NCBI RefSeq assembly: GCF_014648135.1
Contig: NZ_BMQN01000001.1
Coordinates: 620,001 to 684,000 of the forward strand
Length of the DNA stretch: 64,000 bases
Direction: 5' to 3'
DNA from: Deinococcus sedimenti
GTDB taxonomy: Bacteria > Deinococcota > Deinococci > Deinococcales > Deinococcaceae
Shown piece by piece: positions 9,321 through 19,784 of the stretch. Numbering within the stretch: position 1 is the stretch's first letter; the number at the start of each line of letters is the position of its first letter. Made by a program: the position numbers and the translations under genes. The notes under the pieces are model-generated. The model saw nothing but the letters and a program-made list of their open reading frames with translations, did no database searches and was not told the origin of the DNA.

Positions 9321-12300
9321 TCAGTTGTGGCTGGCGGTGTCCAGTTTCTGCAGGTAGGCCTTCCCGCCTTCGAGTTCGGCCTGGAAGCCGTCGGCGGCGG
9401 CGAACACCAGCGTCTCGGCCAGCGTCTCGCTCATCAGGTATTCCTGCCACGCTTCGGCGGCCTCGCGGGCGTCGCCCTGAAGGTCGAGGTGGAGGGCGAT
9501 GCGGTCCTGCACCTCGAATCCGGCCTTCTTGCGGGCGTCCTGCACGCCGCGCACGAGGTCGCGGGCGAGCCCTTCGAGTTCCAGTTCGCGGGTCAGGGTG
9601 GTGTCGAAGGCGACGAGGTACCCGGCTTCCTCCTGCGCGGCGAAGCCTTCGGGGGACTTGGCGTCCACGAGGACCTCGTCCGGCCCGAGTTCGAAGCGTT
9701 CACCGGTGGGTGCCAGGACCTCGAACTGCTTGCCGTCGCGCACGAACCGGGCGACTTCGCTGGCGTCGGCGGCGGCCAGCGCGGCGCGGACCTGCGGGAC
9801 TGCCTTCCCGAACTTCTTGCCCAGCACGGGGAGGTTGGGGCGCAGCTGGTAGCTGACGAGTTCGGTGAACTGGTCGATCAGTTCGACCTCCTTGACGTTC
9901 AGTTCCTCCTTGAGCTGCTCGGCGAAGCGGCCCAGCGCCTGGGTCTGGTCGGCGGTGCGGGCACGGACCATGACCTTCGGCAGGGGCTGACGCTGGCGCA
10001 TGCCGGTCTGTCCGCGGACGGCGCGGCCCAGGCTGACGACGCGCAGCACGGCGTCCATCTCGCCCACCAGGGTCGGGGCGGCCAGCGCCTCTTCGACCTT
10101 GGGCCAGGGGGTGAGGTGCACGCTGTCGGGCGCGTCCGGGACCAGCGAGCGCACGAGGTTCCCGTACAGCGTCTCGGCGAGGAACGGCGTGAACGGCGCG
10201 GTGAGTTGCGTGACGGTCACCAGGGCGTAGTGCAGCGTGGCGTACGCGTTGTGGTCCGCGCCGTCGTCCCCGGCCCAGAAGCGGCGGCGGTTGCGGCGCA
10301 CGTACCAGTTGCTCAGGTCCTCCACCACGAAGTCCTGCAGGGCGCGGCTGGCTCCGGTCGGGTCGTAGTTCTCCAGCGCGCCCGTGACCGTGGCGATCAG
10401 GGCCTGCACCTTGGCGAGCAGCCAGCGGTCCACCTCGGGGCGCTGATCGGCGGGTGCGGCGGCCTTCAGGTCCGGCTGGTCGAGGTTCGCGTACAGCACG
10501 AAGAACGAGTAGGTGTTCCACAGTGTCAGGAAGTAGCTGCGGAACGCCTCGCCGACGAGGTTCATGCCGAAGCGGCGGCTCAGTTCGGGCGGCGCGCTGA
10601 CATACATGTACCAGCGGGCGGCGTCCGCGCCGTACTGCTCGAACACGTCCCAGGGGTTCACGACGTTCCCCTTGCTCTTGCTCATCTTCGCGCCCTTCTC
10701 GTCCAGGATGTGCCCGGAGCAGATGACGCTCTTGTACGCCACGGAGTCGAACACCATCGTGCCGATCTGGTGCAGGCTGTTGAACCAGCCGCGCGTCTGG
10801 TCGATGGCCTCCGCGATGAAGTCCGCGGGGAATCCCCCGTTCTCGAACTTCTCCCTGTTCTCGAAGGGGTAGTGGTGCTGCGCGAACGGCATGCTGCCGC
10901 TGTCGTACCAAACGTCCATCACGTACGGCACGCGCCGGAAGGTCTTGCCATCCGCCTCGAAGGTGATGTCGTCCACGAAGGGCCGGTGCGGGTCGAAGTC
11001 GGGGCCCGTCAGTTCGGGGCGGCCGCTCAGTTCGGCCAGTTCGGCGTAGCTGCCGATCACGCGGTACTCGCCGTCCTCGGCTTCCCACACGGGCAGCGGC
11101 GTGCCCCAGTAGCGGTTGCGCGAGAGGTTCCAGTCGATCAGGTTCTCCAGCCACCCGCCGTAGCGGCCGTTCTTGATGTGCGGCGGGTGCCAGTCGATCG
11201 TCTGGTTCAGTTCGATCAGGCGCTCCTTCAGGCGGGTGTTGTTTAGGTACCAGCTCTCGGTGGCGTAGTACATCAGCGGGGTGCCGCAGCGCCAGCAGTG
11301 CGGGTAGGCGTGCAGGAAGTTCTTCTCGCGCCACATCAGGCCGCGCGCGCGCAGGTCGCGGACGATCTCGGTGTTCGCGTCGCGGAAGAACACGCCCTGC
11401 CACGGACCGAAGCGGTGCTTGCCCTCGCCGTCCACGCCCACGATCACCGGGAAGCCGTAGTTGCGGGCCAGACGCATGTCGTCCTCACCGAACGCGGGCG
11501 CGGTGTGCACGATGCCTGTCCCGTCGCTGTCGGACACGTAGGTGTCCAGACCCGACATCCACACGGGCTTGCCCTCGCCCTCGGCCTCGTACGCTTCGGT
11601 GAAGAGGGGCTGGTACGCCACGCGCTCCAGTTCGCTGCCCTTGAAGGTCTTCACGACCTCGGCGTCCTCGCCCAGCACCTCGTTCTTCAGGCTGGCGGCC
11701 AGGATCAGCACCGCGCCGTCCTTGTCGCGCGCCGCCACGTACTCGAACTCCGGGTGGATGGCGACACCCACGTTGTACGGCAGCGTCCACGGCGTGGTCG
11801 TCCACACCAGGAACGCCGCGCCGTCCTCCAGGCCCAGGCGGGCCGGGTCGGTCAGGCGGAACGGCACGTACACGCTGGGATCCTGGATGTCCTTGTAGCC
11901 CTCGCTCACCTCGGCGTTGCTCAGGGTCGTGCCGTCCTTGGGGCAATACGGCGCGACGCGGAAGCCCTTGTACAGCAGGCCCTTCTCACTGAGGTTCTTG
12001 ACGCTCCACCAGATGCTCTCGATGTAGTCCTTGTGCAGCGTCATGTACGCGTCGTCCAGGTCCACCCAGTAGCCCATGCGCTCGGTGAACTTGCGCCACT
12101 CGGCCTCGTACTCGAACACGCTGGCGCGGCACTCCGCGTTGAACTTGTCGATGCCGTACGCCTCGACCTCGCGTTTGCTGTTCAGGCCGAGTTTCTTCTC
12201 GACGCCCAGCTCGACCGGCAGGCCGTGCGTGTCCCAGCCCGCCTTGCGCGGCACGTGGAAGCCCTGCATGGTCCGGAAGCGCGGGAAGAGGTCCTTGAAC

Positions 12301-12506
12301 GAGCGGGCCTGGACGTGGTGCACGCCGGGCTGGCCGTTCGCGGTGGGCGGGCCCTCGAAGAACGTGAAGACGGGGCCGCCTTTGGTCTGTTCCAGGGAGC
12401 GTTCGAACACGCGTTCGCGTTTCCAGAAGTCGAGGATGCCCTGTTCCAGCGCGGGGAAGTTCGGGTTGCCCTGCACGGGCGTGAAGAGGGTCTTCTTGTC
12501 GGTCAT
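9321..12506 (-). CDS. ileS: Isoleucyl-tRNA synthetase, type 2
   Basis: A 1061-residue class Ia synthetase that charges tRNA-Ile in the cytoplasm. The N-terminal catalytic signature reads PTANGQPGVHHVQAR, so the usual HIGH motif is replaced by GVHH at residues 61-64. This matches the altered GxHH signature reported for some type 2 IleRS enzymes that are very resistant to mupirocin. The second signature KMSKS is intact at 607-611. The WxTxTPWTLPYN region and an editing domain lie between them. Length and C-terminus fit type 2. It is the last gene of a T-box-controlled operon, and its ATG overlaps the stop of a 44-codon ORF (ATGA). Confidence 0.97.
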   Translation of the reverse strand: MTDKKTLFTPVQGNPNFPALEQGILDFWKRERVFERSLEQTKGGPVFTFFEGPPTANGQPGVHHVQARSFKDLFPRFRTMQGFHVPRKAGWDTHGLPVELGVEKKLGLNSKREVEAYGIDKFNAECRASVFEYEAEWRKFTERMGYWVDLDDAYMTLHKDYIESIWWSVKNLSEKGLLYKGFRVAPYCPKDGTTLSNAEVSEGYKDIQDPSVYVPFRLTDPARLGLEDGAAFLVWTTTPWTLPYNVGVAIHPEFEYVAARDKDGAVLILAASLKNEVLGEDAEVVKTFKGSELERVAYQPLFTEAYEAEGEGKPVWMSGLDTYVSDSDGTGIVHTAPAFGEDDMRLARNYGFPVIVGVDGEGKHRFGPWQGVFFRDANTEIVRDLRARGLMWREKNFLHAYPHCWRCGTPLMYYATESWYLNNTRLKERLIELNQTIDWHPPHIKNGRYGGWLENLIDWNLSRNRYWGTPLPVWEAEDGEYRVIGSYAELAELSGRPELTGPDFDPHRPFVDDITFEADGKTFRRVPYVMDVWYDSGSMPFAQHHYPFENREKFENGGFPADFIAEAIDQTRGWFNSLHQIGTMVFDSVAYKSVICSGHILDEKGAKMSKSKGNVVNPWDVFEQYGADAARWYMYVSAPPELSRRFGMNLVGEAFRSYFLTLWNTYSFFVLYANLDQPDLKAAAPADQRPEVDRWLLAKVQALIATVTGALENYDPTGASRALQDFVVEDLSNWYVRRNRRRFWAGDDGADHNAYATLHYALVTVTQLTAPFTPFLAETLYGNLVRSLVPDAPDSVHLTPWPKVEEALAAPTLVGEMDAVLRVVSLGRAVRGQTGMRQRQPLPKVMVRARTADQTQALGRFAEQLKEELNVKEVELIDQFTELVSYQLRPNLPVLGKKFGKAVPQVRAALAAADASEVARFVRDGKQFEVLAPTGERFELGPDEVLVDAKSPEGFAAQEEAGYLVAFDTTLTRELELEGLARDLVRGVQDARKKAGFEVQDRIALHLDLQGDAREAAEAWQEYLMSETLAETLVFAAADGFQAELEGGKAYLQKLDTASHN

Positions 12507-12637
12507 GTGAGCTCCAGATGGGCGGTGAGGGTCGTGGTGGCTCGGGCGTCGGAGGCGGGGGTCACCCGCGTCGGAATCGGCCGCCTGGGCCGGGCGGGGC
12601 AGAGGGGCGTTCCGTTGCGTCGTTGGATGCGGGGCAT
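12503..12637 (-). CDS. Short ORF (44 codons) overlapping the ileS start
   Basis: A 44-residue Arg/Pro/Thr-rich ORF beginning MPRIQRRNGT and ending AHLELT. It has an excellent ribosome-binding site, GGAGGTGACC directly before its ATG. Its TGA overlaps the ileS ATG in ATGA, so translation of ileS is probably coupled to it. ileS itself has only a weak site (GGAGCT) inside this ORF. The composition suggests a leader or coupling ORF rather than a folded protein. It contains only two Ile codons, so it does not look like a classic attenuator peptide. Confidence 0.5.
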   Translation of the reverse strand: MPRIQRRNGTPLCPARPRRPIPTRVTPASDARATTTLTAHLELT

Positions 12638-12682
12638 GGTCACCTCCGGCGGGTGCGGGTCAGGACAGGGGAGAGGGGGCGG

Positions 12683-13027
12683 CTAGTCGACGATGAACAG
12701 CGTGGCCCCCACGGCGGTACTCGACCGGTGCGCTTCGGCCTGATCGGCCACCTGATACGACTCGCCGGGCCGCAGCGTGAAGGTGCGCCCGTCGGCCAGT
12801 TCGGTGTCCAGCTGCCCGGCCAGCACGAGCAGGATGTGGCCTTTCTCGCACCAGTGGTCGGCCAGATACCCGGCGCTGTACTCGACCATCCGCACACGCA
12901 CGGGTCCACCCGGTCCGGCTCCGAACTGCCGGGTGCGCCACGTCGCCGCGCCGCGCTCGCCGGGGTGCTCGGTGGCGGGCACGTCGGCCCAGGTGGTCAC
13001 CCCGAAGGGAATGTCGGTCAGCTGCAT
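12683..13027 (-). CDS. DHCW-motif cupin-fold protein
   Basis: A 114-residue single-domain cupin. The block GYLADHWCEKGHILLVLAG supplies a Cys and two His in the first cupin motif, and LRPGESYQVADQAEAHRS gives the second. The C-terminus ends GATLFIVD as in the family called DHCW motif cupin fold proteins, whose biochemical role is unknown. The ATG is preceded by GGAGG. It is the first gene after an isoleucine T-box leader and lies upstream of ileS, so its expression is predicted to rise when isoleucine is scarce. Confidence 0.88.
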   Translation of the reverse strand: MQLTDIPFGVTTWADVPATEHPGERGAATWRTRQFGAGPGGPVRVRMVEYSAGYLADHWCEKGHILLVLAGQLDTELADGRTFTLRPGESYQVADQAEAHRSSTAVGATLFIVD

Positions 13028-13057
13028 GGTTCGGGCCTCCGGGGACGGAACACGGGT

Positions 13058-13098
13058 AAACGGAGAAGGGGGCGGCGGGTCTCAGCGGTCACGCCCCC
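13058..13098 (-). terminator. Possible T-box-controlled terminator
   Basis: On the reverse strand GGGGGCG (13098-13092) can pair with CGCCCCC (13074-13068), followed by the pyrimidine-rich TTCTCCGTTT. It lies between the T-box sequence and the cupin start. The T-tract is poor, so control could instead be translational, through the ribosome-binding site. This cannot be settled without folding or experiment. Confidence 0.35.
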
Positions 13099-13140
13099 AC
13101 GCGGGGGGACGGTGCTGGGACGCGCCGCCCCCTGCGGGGA

Positions 13141-13376
13141 GCTGGTGCGTGGTACCACCCAACTTCACCGGTCATCACCGGTCTCCATTGGCCCTCTGAC
13201 GGGGGGTGTCCGGACGGGTCTAGTCGGCCCGTGGGCCTTTCTTCCGTCGGCGCGGGAGGTGATCTTCGGTACTCGCGGCTGGCGTCAGGCTTTCACCGTC
13301 CCTGACTCGCTCGTGCTGCCCTGCGCGCCCTACTGTCCTCTCGGTCGCCTCTGCTGTCTCACCCCGGTCTGGGGTG
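13141..13376 (-). promoter_or_regulatory. T-box riboswitch leader with isoleucine specifier
   Basis: The leader carries the hallmarks of a T-box, an RNA that senses uncharged tRNA. The T-box sequence TGGGTGGTACCACG is at 13161-13148; its TGGT would pair with a tRNA end ACCA, which fits tRNA-Ile. Upstream, AGTA (13334-13331) follows the 5' strand of the basal helix (GGCG and GAGG pair with CGCC and CCTC beyond the specifier). The apical stem GTCAGG/CCTGAC encloses GACGGTGAAAG. The specifier loop reads GAAGATCA, with ATC (Ile) at 13263-13261 followed by A. The downstream genes are a cupin and ileS, so the codon agrees with the target. Confidence 0.88.
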
Positions 13377-13382
13377 CGCCTC

Positions 13383-13412
13383 ATGGTAGGGCGGCAGGCT
13401 GGGGTCGGTCAA
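13383..13412 (-). promoter_or_regulatory. Promoter of the T-box/ileS operon
   Basis: TTGACC (13412-13407) and TACCAT (13388-13383) are spaced by 18 nt on the reverse strand, a good sigma-70-type pair. Transcription would start near 13376, about 15 nt before the first hairpin of the T-box leader. Confidence 0.65.
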
Positions 13413-13546
13413 CGTGGACCGCCGCACGGCGTCCCGTTGAGGGTATGCTGGACGGTGATTGTTGCGGTCCGCCTACCCCCGAGGTCACCGCGCGCATGTG
13501 AAAACGGACAGCGCGCGTTTAGAATTGGTTTCAGGAGTTTGAACGA

Positions 13547-13657
13547 ATGACATTCCCCACCCCCCCTGCCTGCCCCGACCGGACCGCCCCTGAGGCGCGG
13601 CCCATGCGGGTCGGCATTGCCCTTTCCAACTGTGCCCGACGGGAGGCCACGCCGTGA
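13547..13657 (+). CDS. Short upstream ORF (36 codons) coupled to rho
   Basis: The ATG follows an AGGAG-like site and a possible -10 box TAGAAT at 13520-13525. The 36-residue product starts MTFPTPPACPD and ends RREATP; an internal in-frame ATG at 13604 is an alternative start. Its TGA overlaps the GTG start of rho as GTGA. The purine-rich GGGAGG that would serve rho lies inside it. Rho often controls its own synthesis through its leader, so this ORF could couple rho translation to leader translation. That is inference. Confidence 0.45.
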   Translation: MTFPTPPACPDRTAPEARPMRVGIALSNCARREATP

Positions 13658-14928
13658 CCGACACCCATCAGAGCCTCCCGTTTCACGAGTTGCAGCAGAA
13701 GATCCTCCCGGAACTGCACCTGATCGCCGCCGGGTACGGCATCGAGAACTACCGCAAGCTGAAGAAGGACGCCCTGGCCCTGGCGATCATGGAGCATCAG
13801 GCGGCCAGTGAAGGCCAGCTGCTCGCGCGCGGCTTCCTGGAGATCAGCCCTGACGGGTACGGCTTCCTGCAGGCCGACCTGCTCGACCCGAACAGCCGCA
13901 CGGTGCTGATCAGCGCCGGCGTGATCAAGCAGTACCACCTGCGGACCGGGGACGAGATCATCGGCCGCGCCCGCAAGCCCCGCGAGAACGAACGCTTCGG
14001 CGCGCTGGTGCAGGTGGAGGCCGTGAACGGCGTGGACCCCGAGACGGCCCGCCGCCGCCCGCGCTTCGATGACCTGACCCCCACCTTCCCGGACGCGCAG
14101 CTGGTGCTGGAAGACCCCACCATGGACGACGGCCTGAGCCTGCGCGTCGTGGACCTGCTGGTGCCCATCGGGCGCGGGCAGCGTGCGCTGATCGTCGCGC
14201 CGCCCAAGGCCGGCAAGACCAGCCTGCTGAAGAAGATCGCGAACTCCATCGTCAAGAACTACCCGGACGTGACCGTCATGGTCCTGCTGGTCGACGAACG
14301 CCCAGAGGAGGTCACGGACTTCCGCGAGAGCGTGCAGGGTGCGCAGGTCATCGCCAGCACCTTCGACGAGCCGCCCCAGCATCACGTGCGCGTCGCGGAG
14401 TTCGTGCACGAACGCGCCCGCCGCATCGTCGAGGAGGGTGGGCACGTCGTGATCCTGCTGGACTCCATCACGCGACTGGCCCGCGCGAACAACCTCGTCA
14501 CCCCGCCCACCGGGCGCACCCTGTCCGGCGGTCTGGACAGCAACGCCCTGCACTGGCCCAAACGCTTCCTGGGTGCCGCACGCAACATCCGCGAGGGTGG
14601 CAGCCTGACCATCCTGGCGACCGCCCTCGTGGAGACCGGCAGCCGCATGGACGACGTGATCTTCGAGGAATTCAAGGGCACCGGCAACGCGGAACTCGTG
14701 CTGTCGCGCCGCCTCGAGGAACGCCGGATCTTCCCGGCGCTGGACATCCTGAAGTCCGGCACGCGCCGCGAGGAACTGCTGCTGCAGCCTGAAGTCCTGA
14801 AGAAGATGTGGCTGCTGCGCAAGGTCATCAGTGACATGGACCCCGCGGACGCGATGGAGATGCTGCTGTCCCGCATGGGTAAAACCCGGAACAACGTCGA
14901 ATTCCTGCAGGCCCTGGCCGGCGGCTGA
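13654..14928 (+). CDS. rho: Transcription termination factor Rho
   Basis: A 424-residue hexameric RNA helicase that releases RNA polymerase from untranslated transcripts. A helical Rho-N segment (about residues 8-50) and a cold-shock-like RNA-binding domain (about 55-125) come first. The ATPase domain then carries the P-loop PPKAGKTS (183-190), LLVDERPEEVTDF, the R-loop block GGSLTILATALVETGSRMDD and the arginine-finger region. All catalytic parts look intact. The GTG start is set by GGGAGG 8 nt upstream and by overlap with a short ORF stop. A LysM/M23 peptidase gene follows 37 nt downstream, probably in the same transcript. Confidence 0.97.
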   Translation: MTDTHQSLPFHELQQKILPELHLIAAGYGIENYRKLKKDALALAIMEHQAASEGQLLARGFLEISPDGYGFLQADLLDPNSRTVLISAGVIKQYHLRTGDEIIGRARKPRENERFGALVQVEAVNGVDPETARRRPRFDDLTPTFPDAQLVLEDPTMDDGLSLRVVDLLVPIGRGQRALIVAPPKAGKTSLLKKIANSIVKNYPDVTVMVLLVDERPEEVTDFRESVQGAQVIASTFDEPPQHHVRVAEFVHERARRIVEEGGHVVILLDSITRLARANNLVTPPTGRTLSGGLDSNALHWPKRFLGAARNIREGGSLTILATALVETGSRMDDVIFEEFKGTGNAELVLSRRLEERRIFPALDILKSGTRREELLLQPEVLKKMWLLRKVISDMDPADAMEMLLSRMGKTRNNVEFLQALAGG

Positions 14929-14965
14929 CGTTCGTCTACTCGATTTCACTCCCCGGAGCTCACCC

Positions 14966-16303
14966 TTGTCCTTTCCTTCTGTGCGCCGCGCGACGCGGCT
15001 CCTGACCCTCGGTACCCTGCTGGGCCTCGCCCAGGCGCAACAATCCACTCCGGAAGAGCGGCTGCTCTCGCCGCTGCAGCTGCAACTCAGCAGCCCGGCG
15101 GACGTCGTCCTCACCCGCGACCGTGGCGAGCGGCTGGTGCAGATCGTCACCACCCGCGACACGCCCCTGCCGGCCGTGGCCCGCCGCTACGGCCTGACGG
15201 TCGGCGCCGTGAAACTGGCGTCCACCCGGGCGAACACCCAGGTGGTGCAGTTGACCTTCCCGGGTCGCGTGCAGGCAGACCAGCCCGTCCGGCCCCGCTC
15301 GGTCGTCACGTACCGCGTGCGGCCCGGGGACACCATGGCCCGCGTCGCTCACCGCTTCGGCATCTCGGTCGTGGATCTGCTGGGCGTGAACCTGGACCGC
15401 ACCAGCCTCGACCGGCTGGAGGTCGGCGGCACCCTGAACGTTCCCACGGGCACGCCGGGGCTGCTGGTGCGCATCAAACCCGGTCAGTCTGCGCTGTCCC
15501 TGATTGCCGGGTACGGCGCGGATCTCGTGGCGACCGCGCAGGCGAATGACGTGCTGCCCACCGAACTGAACGTCGGAGATGAACTGCTGCTGCCCGGCAT
15601 CCGCGCCGAAGGCTTCGCGCAGCAGCTCGCCGATCGCCGTGAGGCCGAGCGCCGCGCCGCCATCGCCGCGCAGCGGCAGGCGCAGTACGAGAAGTTCGTC
15701 GCCTGGAAGAAGGGCCGCGAGAAGGCCCGCCTGGAAGCGAGATACGAGGCGCAGGCGCAGTACGAGAAGTTCCTGGCCTGGAAGAACAGTCCTGAACGGA
15801 AGGCCGCGATGGCCGCCCTGGAACGACAGCAGCAGTTCGAGGCGGCGCAGGCGGCCGCCCGGGCACGCGCGCGGCAGTCGGCGCAGCGGACCAGCGTCTC
15901 GGCCGCCGGAGTGGGCTCCGGGCGCAGCGGGCTGGTCTGGCCCATGCGCAACTACCGCCTGACCAGCCGGTACGCCGAGCAGGACATCGAATTCCACCGT
16001 CAGGTGTTCCACGGCGGGATTGACCTGGCTGCGCCGTACGGCACGCCGATCTACGCGGCGTCGGCAGGTCGCGTCACGCAGAGCGGCTATGGGGCGTATG
16101 GTCTGAATGTGTTTACGCAGAGTGGCAACAGCACCCTGGTGTACGGTCACATGAGCCGCGCCGCCGTCTCCGAGGGGCAGCAGGTGGAGCAGGGGCAGCT
16201 GCTGGGGTACATCGGCTGCACCGGCATCTGCACCGGTCCTCACCTGCACTTCGAGGTGCGGCTGGGTGGCCAGACGGTGGATCCGCTGGGCCTGCTGCCA
16301 TGA
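14966..16303 (+). CDS. LysM and M23 peptidase-domain envelope protein
   Basis: A 445-residue exported protein. A short signal peptide ends around AQAQQ. LysM-type modules, clearest in VTYRVRPGDTMARVAHRF (about residues 113-155), would bind peptidoglycan. A long charged coiled-coil stretch follows, containing a tandem repeat of the unit AQYEKFxAWK. The C-terminal M23 domain has HGGIDLAAPYG and ends with HLHFE (residues 426-430), so zinc ligands are present and it may cut peptidoglycan cross-links. Two Cys flank the last motif (GCTGICTGPHLHF). The TTG at 14966 has GGAG 7 nt upstream; GTG 14981 is an alternative. It lies between rho and a response regulator. Confidence 0.85.
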   Translation: MSFPSVRRATRLLTLGTLLGLAQAQQSTPEERLLSPLQLQLSSPADVVLTRDRGERLVQIVTTRDTPLPAVARRYGLTVGAVKLASTRANTQVVQLTFPGRVQADQPVRPRSVVTYRVRPGDTMARVAHRFGISVVDLLGVNLDRTSLDRLEVGGTLNVPTGTPGLLVRIKPGQSALSLIAGYGADLVATAQANDVLPTELNVGDELLLPGIRAEGFAQQLADRREAERRAAIAAQRQAQYEKFVAWKKGREKARLEARYEAQAQYEKFLAWKNSPERKAAMAALERQQQFEAAQAAARARARQSAQRTSVSAAGVGSGRSGLVWPMRNYRLTSRYAEQDIEFHRQVFHGGIDLAAPYGTPIYAASAGRVTQSGYGAYGLNVFTQSGNSTLVYGHMSRAAVSEGQQVEQGQLLGYIGCTGICTGPHLHFEVRLGGQTVDPLGLLP

Positions 16304-16695
16304 CCCCGGATCGTGCCGGGGTGCGCCTTCTGGTCGTGGATGACGAGGAGCAGATCCTGGAACTGCTGGATCTGACCCTGGCCATTCACGGGTTTGAGGT
16401 CTGCCCGGCCAGCAGTGGACCGCGCGCGCTGGAGGTCCTGGCGCAGGAACGGATTGACGTGATCGTCATGGACGTGCTGATGGTGCCGTGGGACGGGTTC
16501 GAGACGGTGCGCCGCATGGCCGCCCAGCATGGTGCGGCGCTGCCGCCGGTGGTGTTTCTGTCCGGTCTGGCGCGACCGGCGGTCATGCCGGACCTGGGTC
16601 CTGACGTGGTGCAGGAGTACCTCGTCAAGCCGTTCCGGCCGTCGCAACTCGTCGAGCGGATCGAGGAAGCCCGGCGCCGTAAGCCGTCCCGCTAG
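16300..16695 (+). CDS. Single-domain response regulator
   Basis: A 131-residue receiver domain with no output domain. The acidic pair is at 14-15, the phosphorylatable Asp is D58 in VIVMDVLM, the conserved Ser is S88 in FLSG and the Lys is K110 in LVKPF. It overlaps the M23 peptidase gene by 4 nt (ATGA) and so belongs to the rho-peptidase transcript. It probably passes phosphate or docks to a partner protein. No histidine kinase is adjacent, so its input is unknown. Confidence 0.9.
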   Translation: MTPDRAGVRLLVVDDEEQILELLDLTLAIHGFEVCPASSGPRALEVLAQERIDVIVMDVLMVPWDGFETVRRMAAQHGAALPPVVFLSGLARPAVMPDLGPDVVQEYLVKPFRPSQLVERIEEARRRKPSR

Positions 16696-16787
16696 TCTGG
16701 ACCTGGCTCTCCTGCTTCCAATCTGACCCCCCGCATGCGGCCAACGTGACCCTATTCGGGGGGTCAGTTCTGGCCTACTCTGGGCCC

Positions 16788-17678
<891 letters not shown>

Positions 17679-17680
17679 AC

Positions 17681-18271
17681 ATGGCCCGCATCGGCGTGCT
17701 GGCCCTCCAGGGCGCGTTCCGCGAGCACCGCGCCGCCCTGGAACGCCTGGGCGCCCAGGTGACCGAAGTCCGTCTCGCGACGGACCTGGACGGCCTGCAC
17801 GGCCTGATCCTCCCCGGCGGCGAGAGCACCACCATGGCCCGCCTGATGACCGAGTATGCGCTGTGGGAACCCCTGCGGGCCTTCCACGCGCGCGGCGGGC
17901 AGCTGTGGGGCACCTGCGCGGGCGCGATCCTGCTGTCCCGCGAGGTGCAGGGCGCCCCGCCGCAGTTCGGACGGCAGGACAGCCTGGACCTGCTGGACGT
18001 GACCGTGCAGCGCAACGCCTTCGGGCGGCAGATCGACTCGTTCACGACCGGCCTGGACGTGCGCGGCCTGGACGGCGCGTTCCCCGCCGTGTTCATCCGC
18101 GCGCCCGCCTTCGCCCGCGTCGGTGACGGCGTGGAAGTCCTGTCCGAGTACGACGGGCAGGCCGTCGCGGTGCGTCAGGGCCGCGTGCTCGCCACCGCGT
18201 TCCACCCGGAACTCACCGGGGACGACCGCCTGCACGGGCTGTTCCTGCAGGGCTGCCTCACGCCCGCCTGA
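17681..18271 (+). CDS. pdxT: Pyridoxal 5'-phosphate synthase glutaminase subunit PdxT
   Basis: A 196-residue class I glutaminase that feeds ammonia to PdxS. LPGGESTT, the nucleophile Cys at residue 79 in GTCAGA and the His-Glu pair in TAFHPEL complete the catalytic triad. It starts 2 nt after the pdxS stop, so the two are one operon, and it ends at a strong terminator. Confidence 0.97.
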   Translation: MARIGVLALQGAFREHRAALERLGAQVTEVRLATDLDGLHGLILPGGESTTMARLMTEYALWEPLRAFHARGGQLWGTCAGAILLSREVQGAPPQFGRQDSLDLLDVTVQRNAFGRQIDSFTTGLDVRGLDGAFPAVFIRAPAFARVGDGVEVLSEYDGQAVAVRQGRVLATAFHPELTGDDRLHGLFLQGCLTPA

Positions 18272-18283
18272 ACGCAGACGCCA

Positions 18284-18320
18284 CAGGCCGCCACCTCCGA
18301 GCGGGGTGGCGGCCTGGTTT
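18284..18320. terminator. Intrinsic terminator after pdxT
   Basis: CAGGCCGCCACC (18284-18295) pairs perfectly with GGTGGCGGCCTG (18305-18316), followed by GTTTGT. It sits between pdxT and the convergent MFS gene. Confidence 0.8.
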
Positions 18321-18327
18321 GTATGGG

Positions 18328-19707
<1,380 letters not shown>

Positions 19708-19784
19708 CTGCGCAGCGTACTCCCGTGAACGTCGGGCCAAGAGTGGGGCTGGATTCACACGTTCTGAATCGTTACAGTCTGGGG

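Noticed and set aside
9327..11246. Long forward open frame opposite ileS
   Set aside because: The reverse frame is a full-length, motif-complete IleRS. The forward frame has no recognisable domain and mirrors ileS codons.
12503..12637. Short ORF before ileS as a classic isoleucine attenuator peptide
   Set aside because: It has only two Ile codons, not clustered. The T-box upstream explains isoleucine control better.
13531..15162. Reverse open frame of over 500 codons opposite rho
   Set aside because: The forward strand encodes complete Rho. The reverse frame is compositional.
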